Assembly (NCBI GenBank): GCA_913064775.1
Contig: CAJYAD010000002.1
Location: 1-64,000, forward strand
Direction of reading: 5' to 3'
Origin: an uncultured Albidovulum sp.
Lineage (GTDB): Bacteria; Pseudomonadota; Alphaproteobacteria; Rhodobacterales; Rhodobacteraceae
DNA length: 64,000 nt
Within the stretch, counting starts at the first letter, position 1. Each line of letters opens with the position of its first letter. A program made the translations under genes and the position numbers. The notes beneath the pieces were generated by a model. That model was not told the origin of the DNA and did no database searches. It was given only the letters and a program-made list of their open reading frames with translations. Shown one piece after another: positions 7,560 to 17,057 of the stretch.

Positions 7560-8993
7560 TCAGCCGCCCGATTTGGCCTCGGCTTCGTCCCCGGTTTTGT
7601 CCACGCCCCCGGCATTGGCGGTCTTGGCGGGGTCGCTGCCGGTTACGCCCGCGATCCGCCAGCCACGGCCAACCGCGATCTGCAACTGCGCCCAGCTTGT
7701 GGCCCGCGATTGCAGCGCGCTGGCCAGCGAAAGCTGGGCGCTGGCCAGCGAGCGTTCGTTGGTCAGCAGGTCGATCAGGGTGGTCGTGCCGGCGCGATAG
7801 GTCTGACGCGATAGCGACACCACCTTCTGATAGGCGCGCACCGCGTCGCGGGCGCGGGCCACGGATTGCCCGGCGCGGATGTAGGACGATTGCGCCGCCT
7901 GCACGTTTTGCACCGCGCTCAGCACCGTGCTTTTCCACGCCAGTTCCGCCTGTTTGGCGGCGCTCAGCTTGGCGGCGGCGGCGGCGGCCAGCGCCGGCTG
8001 GTTCAGGATCGGCGCCAGCAGCGAGGCGCCGAAGCTCCAGCTTTGGGTGGTCGCGGTGGTGATCGTGCCTGCCAGGCTGATCTGCGGCAGGCGGGCGGCA
8101 TCGGCCGCGCCCACGGCGGCGACAGCGGCGGCATAGCTGCGCTCGGCCGAGCGCACATCGGGGCGGTTGCGCAGCAGGTCCGCGGGCACGCCGAGCGCGG
8201 CATGGGTGCGGGGCGCGGGCTGGGTGCCACCATGGTTGAGCTGTTTCAGAAGCGGCCCGGCGGGTTCGGCCAGCAGCGTCGCCAGCGCATAGACCGCGCC
8301 GTCATAGCCATTTTCCAGCGCCGGCAAAGTGGCGCGCGATTGCGCCAGCGCGGCCTCGGCCTGGGCCACGTCCAGCTCGGTCGCGGTGCCGGCGTCCAGC
8401 TGGGCATGGACGATGCGCAGCGTCTCGCGGCGCGAGACGATGGTGGCGCGGGTGATCGCGGCGGCGCTTTGGTAATAGCGCGCGTTGATGTAGTTCGACA
8501 CAAGGCTCGACAGGAAGGTCAGTCGGGCGGTGCCGACATCCAGTTTCGTGGCCTGCAACTGCGCCAGCGCCTGTTCGCGGGTCCGCGCCGCGCCGCCGAA
8601 GAGATCCAGCACCAGCGACGGGCTGAAGCCCGCCCTGTCCGAGGTCGAGACCCCGCCGCCCAGGTTCGTCCCCCGCGTCGACGAGGCCGAGATCCCGCCA
8701 CTGATCAGCGACGCCGCCCCGGTGGTGCGCAGCGTGGCCTCGGCCTGCACCACGCGTTCCACGGCGGTCTGGATCGACAGGTTCTGCCCCAGACCCTGCG
8801 CGACCAGGCCGTCAAGCGTGGGGTCGCGGTAGTCGCGCCACCACATCTGGGTGCTGACATCACCTGCCGTCCGGGCGCTGCCCCCGACATAGCTGGCCGG
8901 CAGGGCGATCGTGGGCGCCTTGAACTGTGGCCCCGCGGCGCATCCGGCGAGCGCAAGCATCGTCAGGGCGGCAAGGGGTCGCGTGGGGGTCAT
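7560..8993 (-). CDS. Outer-membrane efflux lipoprotein (NodT/OprM type)
   Basis: 477 aa. The N-terminus is a lipoprotein signal ending LALAGC, with the lipidated cysteine at residue 18. The rest shows the duplicated helical periplasmic barrel of TolC-like factors, including the repeat motifs ERVVQAEATLRTTGAA and AEAALAQSRATLPAL, LGVPADLLRNRPDVRSAER (strongly conserved in NodT/OprM proteins), and LTNERSLASAQLSLASALQS near the end. It overlaps the upstream RND gene by 4 bases (ATGA), so it is the outer-membrane channel of this tripartite pump. Confidence 0.92.
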   Translation of the reverse strand: MTPTRPLAALTMLALAGCAAGPQFKAPTIALPASYVGGSARTAGDVSTQMWWRDYRDPTLDGLVAQGLGQNLSIQTAVERVVQAEATLRTTGAASLISGGISASSTRGTNLGGGVSTSDRAGFSPSLVLDLFGGAARTREQALAQLQATKLDVGTARLTFLSSLVSNYINARYYQSAAAITRATIVSRRETLRIVHAQLDAGTATELDVAQAEAALAQSRATLPALENGYDGAVYALATLLAEPAGPLLKQLNHGGTQPAPRTHAALGVPADLLRNRPDVRSAERSYAAAVAAVGAADAARLPQISLAGTITTATTQSWSFGASLLAPILNQPALAAAAAAKLSAAKQAELAWKSTVLSAVQNVQAAQSSYIRAGQSVARARDAVRAYQKVVSLSRQTYRAGTTTLIDLLTNERSLASAQLSLASALQSRATSWAQLQIAVGRGWRIAGVTGSDPAKTANAGGVDKTGDEAEAKSGG

Positions 8994-11900
8994 GAGGTCT
9001 CCGGCGGGCGCTTGAAGGGCAGGGCCTGGGTCAGCTTGCGGATCAGAACATAGAAGGCGGGCACAAGGAAGACGCCGATCACCGTCGAGGCGATCATGCC
9101 GCCGACCACCCCGATGCCGATGGCGTTCTGCGCCGCCGCCCCCGCGCCGGTGGCGGTGGCCAGCGGCAGCACCCCCAGGATGAAGGCGAAAGAGGTCATC
9201 AGGATCGGCCGCAGCCGCAGCCCGGCGGCCTCGATCGCGGCCGACACCAGGTCACGGCCTTCGCGGCGCAGGCGTTCGGCGAATTCGACGATCAGGATCG
9301 CATTGCGCGAGGCCAGGCCAATCGTCGTCAGCACGCCGACCTTGAAATAGACATCGTTCGACTGGCCCAGGAAATAGGCCGCCGCCACCGCGCCCAGCAT
9401 CCCCACTGGCACCGCCAGCATCACCGCGAAGGGGATCGACCAGCTTTCGTAAAGCGCGGCCAGCGCCAGGAACACCACCAGCACCGACAGCGCGTAAAGC
9501 AGCGGCGCCTGCGCCCCCGACTGGCGTTCCTGATAGCTGATCCCGGTCCAGGAGGTGCCATAGCCGCCGGGCAGCTGGCGCACCAGCTTCTGCATCTCGT
9601 CCATCGCCTGCCCCGAGGAATAGCCCGCCCCGGCCGAGCCCGAGATCTGCACCGCCGAGACCGCGTCATAGCGTTCCAGCTGCGGCGGCACCGGCTTCCA
9701 CGAGGTGGTGACGAAGGCCGAGAATGGCACCATCTCGCCGGCCGCGTTGCGGGCGTACCAGTTCATCACGTCGCTGGGCTGCATCCGGTAGGGCGCGTCG
9801 CCCTCGACGATCACCGGGTTCAACTGGGTGCCCAGCAGGAAATCGTTCACGTCGTCGCCGGCGAAGATCACCGACAGCATCTTGTTGATGTCCGACAGCG
9901 ACAGCCCGTAGCTTTCGGCCTTCTGCTGGTCGATGTTGATCTGCAACGCGGCCTGATCGCCGGTCGCGTCGGCGCGCACCGAGGACAGCTTGGGATCGCG
10001 GTTGGCCTCGTCCGCCAGGGTCTTGGCGGCGGCCTGAAGGGCTGCGCTGCCGTTGCCGGCCTGATCAATCAGGTACATGTCGAAGCCGCCGGAATTGCCG
10101 ATCCCGCGGATCGCCGGGGGCTGAACCGCGAAGACCTCGCCGGCGCGGAGTGTGTGGAAATACATGTTGGCACGCCGGGCAAGCGCGGGCGCCGCCATCG
10201 CCGGGTGGCCGGCCCGCACCGAGAACGGCTTCAGCCGCACGAACAGCATCGCGTGGTTCTGCCCCGACCCCGAAAAGCCGAAACCCAGCGCCGCGAAGGT
10301 CGAGGCGACGGCGTCCTTTTCCTTGGTCAGGTAGAAATGCTCGACCTGCTTCACCGTGGCCAGGGTCTGCTGGCTGGTGGCGCCCTCGGGCAGGGTGATG
10401 ATGGTCATCAACACGCCCTGATCCTCGGTCGGCAGGAAGGAGGAATTCATCCGGCTGTAGATCATCCAGGCCCCGCCCAGGATCACCGCCAGGATCAGCG
10501 GCATCACGATCAGCCGCCGCGCCAGGCTGCGGGCGGCGCCGCGGTAGAAATTGCGCAGTCCGTCGAAGCCCTGATTGAACCAGCGCGCGGGCGCAAAGCG
10601 CGGCGCGCCGCCATGGGATTTCAGCAAACGCGCGCAAAGCGCCGGCGACAGGATCATCGCCACCGCCAGCGACAGCGTCATCGCGGTGACGATGGTGATC
10701 GAGAATTGCCGGTAGATCACCCCGGTCGCGCCGCCGAAGAACGCCATCGGCAGGAACACCGCCGACAGCACCACGTTGATGCCCAGAAGCGCCGAGGTGA
10801 TCTGGCCCATGCTCTTGTGCGTGGCCGCCATGGCCGACAGATGTTCCTCTTCCATCAGGCGCTGGACGTTCTCGACCACCACGATCGCGTCGTCGACCAG
10901 CAGGCCGATCGCTAGCACCAGCGCGAACATGGTCAGCGTGTTGATGCTGAAGCCCGCGACATAAAGCACCGCGAAGGTGCCCATCAGCACCACCGGCACC
11001 GCAATCAGCGGGATCAGCGTGGCGCGCCAGGTGTGCAGGAACAGCAAGAGCACCAGAAAGACCAGCACCACCGCCTCGATCAGCGTGTGATAGACCTGCT
11101 GGATCGACAGCTGCACGAAGGGCGAGGTGTCATAGGCCACCTTGAACTCGGTCCCCTGGGGCAGGGCGGATTGCAGCTTGGCCAGTGTGGCATCCACCGC
11201 GGCCGAGGTGGCGATGGCATTGGCGCCGGTTTCCAGCTGCACCCCGAAGCCCGCCGCGGGCTTGCCCGAATAGCGCGAGCTGACGCCATAGCTTGCCTGC
11301 CCGATCGCCACCCGCGCCACGTCGCCCAGCCGCACCGTGGCGCCGTCAGCGGTGGTCTTGAGCAGGATGTTCTGGAACTGCGCGGCGGTGGTCAGCTGGC
11401 TTTGCGCGGTGATCGTGGCGGTGAATTGCTGGCCCCGCGTCGTCGGCTGATCGCCGAGCGAGCCGACCGAGACGTTGGTGTTCTGCGCCGCCACCGCGCT
11501 GACCACGTCGTTGGGCGTCAGCTGGTAGCGCACCAGCGCCATCGGATCCAGCCAGATCCGCATCGCATAGCCCGAGCCGAAGATATGGATGCCGCCGACG
11601 CCCGGCGTGCGCTCGATCGGTTGCTGCACCACGTTGGTCAGGATATTGCCCAGCTCGGCCGAACTGTAGCGCCCCTTCTCGGCCACCAGCGCGCCCACCA
11701 TCAGGATCGAGGACGACCGCCGCGTGACCGATACCCCCATGGTCTGCACCGAGGTCGGCAATTGCCGTTCGATCTGGCCCACCTGGGTTTGCACGTCGCT
11801 TTGCGCGGTGACCGGATCGACCGATTGGTCGAAGGTCACCGTGATCGAGGAAGACCCCTGCGAAGAGGTGCTTTCCATGTAGATCATGCCATCCAGGCCG

Positions 11901-12109
11901 GTCAGCGCGTTCTCGATCACCCGGGTCACCGAATTCTCGACCGTCTGCGCCGAGGCGCCGGGGTAATTGGCGCGGATATGCACCTCGGTCGGCGCGATCG
12001 ACGGGTATTGGGTGACCGGCAGCAGCTGGATCGCCGCCACCCCGGCCAGAACCGTCAGGATCGCCAGAACCCAGGCAAAGACCGGCCGGTTGATGAAGAA
12101 GGTGCCCAT
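8990..12109 (-). CDS. RND efflux transporter, HAE1 family (AcrB-like)
   Basis: 1039 aa from the ATG at 12109 (MGTFFINRPVFAW, the classic HAE1 start). Twelve membrane helices and two large periplasmic loops are arranged as in AcrB; the TM4 proton-relay aspartates are present in GLLVDDAIVVVENV. TM1 is followed by LPVTQYPSIAPTEVHIRA, typical of the drug-exporting HAE1 clade and not of the metal-exporting HME clade. It starts 4 bases after the adaptor gene and overlaps the outer-membrane gene. The substrate range cannot be predicted; multidrug or solvent export is usual. Confidence 0.93.
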   Translation of the reverse strand: MGTFFINRPVFAWVLAILTVLAGVAAIQLLPVTQYPSIAPTEVHIRANYPGASAQTVENSVTRVIENALTGLDGMIYMESTSSQGSSSITVTFDQSVDPVTAQSDVQTQVGQIERQLPTSVQTMGVSVTRRSSSILMVGALVAEKGRYSSAELGNILTNVVQQPIERTPGVGGIHIFGSGYAMRIWLDPMALVRYQLTPNDVVSAVAAQNTNVSVGSLGDQPTTRGQQFTATITAQSQLTTAAQFQNILLKTTADGATVRLGDVARVAIGQASYGVSSRYSGKPAAGFGVQLETGANAIATSAAVDATLAKLQSALPQGTEFKVAYDTSPFVQLSIQQVYHTLIEAVVLVFLVLLLFLHTWRATLIPLIAVPVVLMGTFAVLYVAGFSINTLTMFALVLAIGLLVDDAIVVVENVQRLMEEEHLSAMAATHKSMGQITSALLGINVVLSAVFLPMAFFGGATGVIYRQFSITIVTAMTLSLAVAMILSPALCARLLKSHGGAPRFAPARWFNQGFDGLRNFYRGAARSLARRLIVMPLILAVILGGAWMIYSRMNSSFLPTEDQGVLMTIITLPEGATSQQTLATVKQVEHFYLTKEKDAVASTFAALGFGFSGSGQNHAMLFVRLKPFSVRAGHPAMAAPALARRANMYFHTLRAGEVFAVQPPAIRGIGNSGGFDMYLIDQAGNGSAALQAAAKTLADEANRDPKLSSVRADATGDQAALQINIDQQKAESYGLSLSDINKMLSVIFAGDDVNDFLLGTQLNPVIVEGDAPYRMQPSDVMNWYARNAAGEMVPFSAFVTTSWKPVPPQLERYDAVSAVQISGSAGAGYSSGQAMDEMQKLVRQLPGGYGTSWTGISYQERQSGAQAPLLYALSVLVVFLALAALYESWSIPFAVMLAVPVGMLGAVAAAYFLGQSNDVYFKVGVLTTIGLASRNAILIVEFAERLRREGRDLVSAAIEAAGLRLRPILMTSFAFILGVLPLATATGAGAAAQNAIGIGVVGGMIASTVIGVFLVPAFYVLIRKLTQALPFKRPPETS

Positions 12110-12113
12110 TTCG

Positions 12114-13346
12114 TCAGTTCCCGGCCGCCACAGGTGCTTTGGCTGGGGCTTTGGCAGGGACTTTGCCGGGGGCGGCGATGGGGGAGGGCTTGTCCGACAC
12201 CACGCCATCGGGCGAAATCGTCACCGGCACCGGAGCGATCTTGGCGCCGCCGCGCAACCGCGACAACCCGTCGACGATCAGCTTGTCGCCGGGCTTCACC
12301 CCGGCGGTCACGATCCAGGCGTTGTGATAGGTGCCGCTGGAGGTCAGCGTCACCTTCCGGGCCGTGCCGTCCTTGGAAATGAAGGCAGTCAGCGCGCCGA
12401 TGGACGACCGCGTCGTCGGCCCCTGCGGCACCAGGATCGCCCGCACGCTTCCCAGCGTCACCTTCACCCGCAGAAACATCCCCGGCAGGATCCGCCGGTC
12501 GGGGTTGTCGAACTGGAAGCGGAAGGTCGTGGTGCCGGTCGAGGTCGAGACCGTGGCCCCGGGCGACACCAGCGTGCCCTTGCCCTTGAACACCTGGCCA
12601 TCGTCGAATTCCAGGCTCGCATCCAGCTTGTCACCTGCCTTCAGCCGCCCGGCGGCGATGTCGTCGCGGACTTCGTTGATGCGGCGGATCGATTCCTCGA
12701 CATCGACATAGATCGGATCCAGCCGCGTCACCGTGGTCAGCGACGTGGTCTGGTTCGCCGTCACCAGCGCGCCCTCGGACATTGTCGAGACGCCTGCGAT
12801 GCCGGTGATCGGGCTGCGCACCACCGTGCGGTCAAGGTTCAGCTGAGCGGTCTGCAGGCTGGCCTGCGCCGACAGAAGGCTGGCCTGGGCCTGCACCACC
12901 GCCACCTGGGCCGTGCTGACCTGTTCGGCGGTGATCCCCTTGTTTTCCAATGCCTTGTAGCGGCTCAGCGTGGCCTGGGCATTGGCCAGTGACGCCTGCG
13001 CCTGCGCCACCGATGCCTTGGCTGCCGCGGCCTGTGTCTTGTAATCGTTGCCGTCGATGCGAAACAGCACGTCGCCCTTCTGCACCCGGTGCCCGGGCTG
13101 ATAGGGGATCGCCTGAATCACGCCCTCGACCCGGGGCCGGATGTCGACCTGTTCATAGGCCACGGCACGGCCGGGCAGGGTGACGCGGTAGGGGACATCG
13201 GATTGCGCCAGCGTCACCACCCCCACCTTGGTCGGCCCCATCGCGTGGCCGGGGCCTCCGGGGCGGCGCTGCGCCAGAACGGGGAAGGTCGCGCCAAGAA
13301 CCAGGACACAGCCCAACAGCGCCGCGCGGCGGTGGGTCATCGACAT
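12114..13346 (-). CDS. RND periplasmic adaptor (membrane fusion protein)
   Basis: 410 aa. The ATG at 13346 was chosen because AGG sits 8 bases upstream and a signal peptide follows (LLGCVLVLGATFPVLAQ); longer readings have no family similarity upstream. Domains: barrel-sandwich/lipoyl halves (RPRVEGVIQAIPYQPGHRV and VRSPITGIAGVSTMSEGALV), an alanine/glutamine-rich alpha-hairpin between them, then a beta-barrel and membrane-proximal domain. The C-terminus is rich in Ala, Pro and Lys. First gene of the three-gene pump operon. No TetR/MarR regulator is adjacent; the 258-base divergent region 13347-13604 would hold the promoter. Confidence 0.92.
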   Translation of the reverse strand: MSMTHRRAALLGCVLVLGATFPVLAQRRPGGPGHAMGPTKVGVVTLAQSDVPYRVTLPGRAVAYEQVDIRPRVEGVIQAIPYQPGHRVQKGDVLFRIDGNDYKTQAAAAKASVAQAQASLANAQATLSRYKALENKGITAEQVSTAQVAVVQAQASLLSAQASLQTAQLNLDRTVVRSPITGIAGVSTMSEGALVTANQTTSLTTVTRLDPIYVDVEESIRRINEVRDDIAAGRLKAGDKLDASLEFDDGQVFKGKGTLVSPGATVSTSTGTTTFRFQFDNPDRRILPGMFLRVKVTLGSVRAILVPQGPTTRSSIGALTAFISKDGTARKVTLTSSGTYHNAWIVTAGVKPGDKLIVDGLSRLRGGAKIAPVPVTISPDGVVSDKPSPIAAPGKVPAKAPAKAPVAAGN

Positions 13347-13604
13347 TACAGGCACCTGTCCCCCTTGGTATTTATCATGGCTCGCTTGCGGGGCTGACCT
13401 TGCCCGCCCGATCTGCGTTCTACGCGTCCGGCGCGGGCCTCCGTCGAAAAAAGATAGCGCTATGGGCCAAATGTCAAAGACGTGATGTCCGGGCGGCATC
13501 TTGCCGAGTATTCGGGCGGGGTTTTCCGCGAAGGGCTGCAAGTTCCGCGTGATACGCCTATATCCAAGGGGCGCAACCGACCACAGATGAAGCGAGACCC
13601 ACGA

Positions 13605-14039
13605 ATGACCCTGTCTTTCAAACCGCTTGCCCTCGGTGTCCTGCTTGCGGCGCTGCCTGCCGCGGCGCTTTGGCCGGTTGCCGCCGCGGCCGCGCCCACG
13701 GTGCCGTTGATCCGCAATGCCCATGTCGTGGATCAGCTGGTCGCGGCGCGCACCGCCGATGTGATCCGTCACAAATGCCCGACGATCTCGGGGCGGCTGA
13801 TCAAGGCCTTCTTCAAGGCCGAGGAGCTGAAGGCCTATGCGCTGAACCACGGCTATTCGGCCGATCAGATCCGCGCCTTCCTGAAGGATCCCAAGGCGCG
13901 CAAGCTGGTCGAGGGCCGCGCCGACGCGCGGTTGGCAAAGCTGGGTGCGAAGCCCGGCGATGCGCCAAGCTATTGCAAGGCGGGCAAGGCGGAAATCGCC
14001 TCTGGCTCGCTTGCGGGGTCGCTGCTTTACGCGCGTTGA
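13605..14039 (+). CDS. DUF5333 family exported protein
   Basis: 144 aa. An N-terminal signal peptide (PLALGVLLAALPAAAL with an Ala-rich cleavage region) is followed by a small helical domain containing IRHKCPTISGRLIKAF, LNHGYSADQIRAFL and a late cysteine in PSYCKAG. The pattern of two cysteines around a GYS..(D/E)I helix matches DUF5333, a family I know mainly from Rhodobacteraceae; its function is unknown. The start at 13605 was preferred over 13587 because GAGACC lies at a suitable distance. Divergent from the efflux operon and convergent with the glycosyltransferase pair. Confidence 0.7.
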   Translation: MTLSFKPLALGVLLAALPAAALWPVAAAAAPTVPLIRNAHVVDQLVAARTADVIRHKCPTISGRLIKAFFKAEELKAYALNHGYSADQIRAFLKDPKARKLVEGRADARLAKLGAKPGDAPSYCKAGKAEIASGSLAGSLLYAR

Positions 14040-14052
14040 GGTCGGCAGGCTC

Positions 14053-14066
14053 GGCCCGTCCGGGCC
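14053..14066. terminator. Short convergent hairpin
   Basis: GGCCC-GTCC-GGGCC lies between the DUF5333 stop and the 3' end of the minus-strand glycosyltransferase. The stem is only 5 bp and lacks a strong T-run, so this is a weak terminator candidate. Confidence 0.35.
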
Positions 14067-14070
14067 CCGC

Positions 14071-15528
14071 TTAATCCTTGGCGCAAGGCCCGCCCTTCAG
14101 GCCGCGCACCTCCGTCGCCGCATAGCTTTCCAGCGTGGCGCCGCCGCTTTTGCGTTCAAGCACGCGTGTGGGGCCGACCTCGGTGAACAGGCTTTGCGGC
14201 GGATGCGGTTCGGGCCGGGGCTGGATCAGCAACGCGGGCCGGTCGCACAGCGCGCGGGGAAAGCCGCCGCGAAAGCCCCAGCGCTGCGGCTCGGTCAAGG
14301 CCCAGACCGGCACGCCCGGCAGCGCGAAGGCAAAGGCGCCGGTGGTGCCGTAATCGACAGTGGCGATCCAAGTCGCGCCGTCCTGCGCCATCAGTCCGTG
14401 GATCTGCGCGGTCAGCGCCGGCCAGCCCTTGGTCTGGTTGGGCGGGTTGTCGCCGCGAAAGATCGGCTTCCCGGGCCAGAGCGCCAGGATCAGCGCCAGC
14501 GCCGACAGCCCAAGCGCACTGCCGGTCGCCAGGGCGCGGCCGGGGTGCCGCGCGCCGCCGCCCAGCGCGGCCAGCACCGCAAGCCCCGGAAACAGCGGCA
14601 CGATCCAGTTCGCCTGGATCGCATGGCCCAGCGAATGCACCAGCAGGTAAAGCCACAGCGGCGCCGAGAACCACAAAAGTCGCCGCGCCGCCCCGCCTTC
14701 GCGCCAGGACGCGGCCAGCGCCCGCCACATCAGCAGCGGCGTTCCCGTCAGGATCGCCATGGTCACGAAGCGCAGCGTGCCATTATGCGTGGGCCCGGGC
14801 TGATCGAGCCGCCCGAACTGCCGCGCGAGACCCAGCCAGCCATGGGTGGCGCTCCACCACAGGAAGGGGACCAGCAGAACGGCTGCCAGCGCCATCGCGG
14901 CCCAGGTTGCGGGGCGGCGCAGCTCTTGCCGGCCGGCGGACGAGGCCATGAGCCAGAGCGTGACGGCGACGCCCAGAAACAGGTTGGTCAGCTTCGACAG
15001 CACCCCCAGCGCCATCCACAGCCCGGCCAGCAGCCAATGCCGCCCCGGCGCGCCCGGTGCACGCAACACCGCCAGCGTCGCCAGCGCCCAGAACAGGGTA
15101 GAGGGCGCATCGGGCGTGGCGGTGAAGCCCAGAACGAAAGGCACCGACATGCAGTTGAACATCAAGGCGGCCCAGCGGGCGGCGCGCGCATCGCCCCCCG
15201 CCGCGCGGGCGATCGCCGCGGTGATCGGCGTGACCAACGCAAAGCCCAGCACCGGCACCAGCCGCACCGCCAGCGCGCCCTGGCCCAGCAAGGCCTCGCC
15301 GATCCGGATCCACAGCGCGATCATCGGCGGGTGGTCGTAATAGGCCGGGTTCAGATGGGTGGCCCAGAGGGCATAATAAGCCTCGTCCTGCACCAGCCAT
15401 AGCTGCGCCGCCAGCGCCAGATGCAGCGCGGCGAAGATCAGGGTGGTCACCCAGACCGGCGGCGGTGTCAGGCCCCCGCGCGGGGCCGCCGGGGCCGTCT
15501 GGGGGGGCGCGCCCGGGTTCGCGCTCAA
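14071..15528 (-). CDS. GT39/ArnT-like membrane glycosyltransferase
   Basis: About 485 aa. No ATG or GTG lies near the start of homology; a TTG at 15528 overlaps the upstream stop as TTGA and has GGAGAG just in front, so coupled initiation there is the best reading. Many membrane helices follow, and the first periplasmic loop has DEAYYALWATHLNP and YDHPPMIALWIR, the acidic DE(A/R)YY motif and following loop typical of ArnT/PMT enzymes, which move a sugar from a polyprenyl-phosphate donor to lipid or protein on the periplasmic side. The neighbouring GT2 enzyme could make that donor. The acceptor is unknown. Confidence 0.8.
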   Translation of the reverse strand: MSANPGAPPQTAPAAPRGGLTPPPVWVTTLIFAALHLALAAQLWLVQDEAYYALWATHLNPAYYDHPPMIALWIRIGEALLGQGALAVRLVPVLGFALVTPITAAIARAAGGDARAARWAALMFNCMSVPFVLGFTATPDAPSTLFWALATLAVLRAPGAPGRHWLLAGLWMALGVLSKLTNLFLGVAVTLWLMASSAGRQELRRPATWAAMALAAVLLVPFLWWSATHGWLGLARQFGRLDQPGPTHNGTLRFVTMAILTGTPLLMWRALAASWREGGAARRLLWFSAPLWLYLLVHSLGHAIQANWIVPLFPGLAVLAALGGGARHPGRALATGSALGLSALALILALWPGKPIFRGDNPPNQTKGWPALTAQIHGLMAQDGATWIATVDYGTTGAFAFALPGVPVWALTEPQRWGFRGGFPRALCDRPALLIQPRPEPHPPQSLFTEVGPTRVLERKSGGATLESYAATEVRGLKGGPCAKD

Positions 15529-16628
15529 GGCGCTCTCCAGGTGACCAGGAGGCTGGCCCAGAAGTTCCAGATCGCCCCCGCGACCGCGCCGACGACGCTG
15601 GCCAACGCCCATTCCGGCACGGCGTGGAACACCGCGCTGGCGACGCCCAGGTTGATCAGCGCGCCCACCGAACAGACGGCGTAGAACGAGATCAGCCCGC
15701 GCAGGAAGGCCCGGCCGCGCAGCCGCCGCTCACGCCAGGTGATGGCGTTGTTGAGCGCGAAGTTCGAGGTCATCGCGACCACCACCCCCAACGCCTGGGC
15801 TGGCTCGAAGCCCAGCCCCGGGGCGGCCATCGCCAGGCGCACCACGGCCAGCTGCACGAAGACGCCGGTGAGTCCGACAAAGCCGAACAGCACCAGCCGG
15901 ATCGGCAAGAGGCCCGAGGTCAGGCGGGTGATCAGCAATCCGAGAAATTCCAATGCTACGGTTCCGTCCATCTTGGATTCGCCCGCCACCCGGGGTCGGA
16001 ACTCATAGGGTACCTCGGCCACTTTCCAGCGCCCGCGGGCTGCGGCCAGCATGTCGGCCAGCAGCTTGAAGCCCTGGCCCTGAAGGCCGGTCGCGACCTC
16101 GTTGAAAGCGGGGCGGCGGACCATGAAGAAGCCCGACATCGGGTCGCTCGCGTGGATGCGCAGCAGCCGCAGCGTCAGCGCGGTCGCGCGTTCTGACCCC
16201 CATTGGCGCACCCGCGACAACCCGCCAGAGGACGAGCCCCCCGCGACATTGCGAGACCCGATCACCAGATCCAGCGCCGGGTCGGCCGCAAGCACGTCGT
16301 ACATCGCGCGCAGCCGGGTTTCGTCATGCTGCAGATCGGCGTCGATCACCGCCGCCACCGGCGCGGTCGAGCCCAGGATGCCCTGGATGCAGGCCCCGGC
16401 CAGCCCGCGCTGGCCCTTGCGGTGAAGCAGCCGGATGCGGTGGTTCTCGGCGGCGACCTCGGTGACCTCGGCGGCGGTGCCGTCGGGGCTGTCGTCGTCG
16501 ACGAAAACCGCCTCCCAGTCGATGCCGTCCAGCGCGGCTTCCAGCCGGGCGACAAGCGGGCGGACATTGGGGCGCTCATTGAAGGTCGGGATGACCACGG
16601 TAAGCGCGGGCCAGCAAGGCTCGATCAT
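15525..16628 (-). CDS. Polyprenyl-phosphate glycosyltransferase (GT2) fused to a GtrA domain
   Basis: 367 aa. The ATG at 16628 is preceded by GGAAGG at 7 bases. Residues 1-240 form a DPM1-type GT2 domain with VVIPTFNERPN, FVDDDSPDGT and the DxD-like DADLQHDE; the C-terminal 120 residues hold four hydrophobic segments of a GtrA module (VLFGFVGLTGVFVQLAVVRL onward, with NFALNNAITWRERR). Such fusions make and may translocate a polyprenyl-phosphate sugar. Its stop overlaps the start of the GT39 gene, which fits a donor-then-transferase pair for envelope glycosylation. Confidence 0.85.
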   Translation of the reverse strand: MIEPCWPALTVVIPTFNERPNVRPLVARLEAALDGIDWEAVFVDDDSPDGTAAEVTEVAAENHRIRLLHRKGQRGLAGACIQGILGSTAPVAAVIDADLQHDETRLRAMYDVLAADPALDLVIGSRNVAGGSSSGGLSRVRQWGSERATALTLRLLRIHASDPMSGFFMVRRPAFNEVATGLQGQGFKLLADMLAAARGRWKVAEVPYEFRPRVAGESKMDGTVALEFLGLLITRLTSGLLPIRLVLFGFVGLTGVFVQLAVVRLAMAAPGLGFEPAQALGVVVAMTSNFALNNAITWRERRLRGRAFLRGLISFYAVCSVGALINLGVASAVFHAVPEWALASVVGAVAGAIWNFWASLLVTWRAP

Positions 16629-17057
16629 CGTCCCGCCTTCCCGCCTGGGTCTTGCCGCATCCATCGTTCTCCCAATCCGCTCGGCCCTATATCGGGCGAA
16701 TCTGACGCCAACCTTAACGGTGCCCTCCCAAGGCGGGAAGGGCGGCCCCGGCAACATGCCCGCAGTCAGGGGGCGTGCCGGGGGGTACACGGAGCGGGGC
16801 GCCCCGGCAAGGGTTGTGGCAAGGGTTGCGGTGCGGGCGCTCGGTCCTGTGCGGGAACCGGCCGGCGATGGCTCGGGCGACGACCGGCACCTGCGACGGC
16901 CCCGGCAGGGCTTTCGCCCGGCGGTCTCGGCATGAGCCCGCTCGATCATGTGGCGCGGCGCAAGGACCGCCCCCATTCTTTCTGGCTTCAATATCCCACG
17001 GGGGTCCGGGGGTGTGAAACCCCCGGGTGCGGCGGCCCGGCGAAGCGCCGGCGAGGC
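16629..17057. other. Intergenic region upstream of the glycosyltransferase pair
   Basis: The GT2 promoter should lie close to 16640-16720, though no clear -35/-10 pair stands out. The rest, 16720-16970, is GC-rich with the local duplication AAGGGTTGTGGC/AAGGGTTGCGGT, and shows no coding signature. Its distal end carries repeat copy A. Confidence 0.4.
16976..17026 (-). repeat. Dispersed intergenic repeat, copy A
   Basis: On the minus strand the core reads GGGATATTGAAGCCAGAAAG, followed on the plus strand by an 8-bp perfect hairpin, CCGGGGGT-GTGAA-ACCCCCGG (17006-17026). The same core and the same GTGTGAA hairpin occur at copies B and C, and the core alone at copy D. This copy lies 32 bases beyond the feoB stop, so it may act as a 3' end processing or termination element. 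Confidence 0.6.

Noticed and set aside
16775-17017. Possible small protein in the gap before feoB
   Set aside because: The frame includes repeat copy A and lacks a ribosome site or family pattern.
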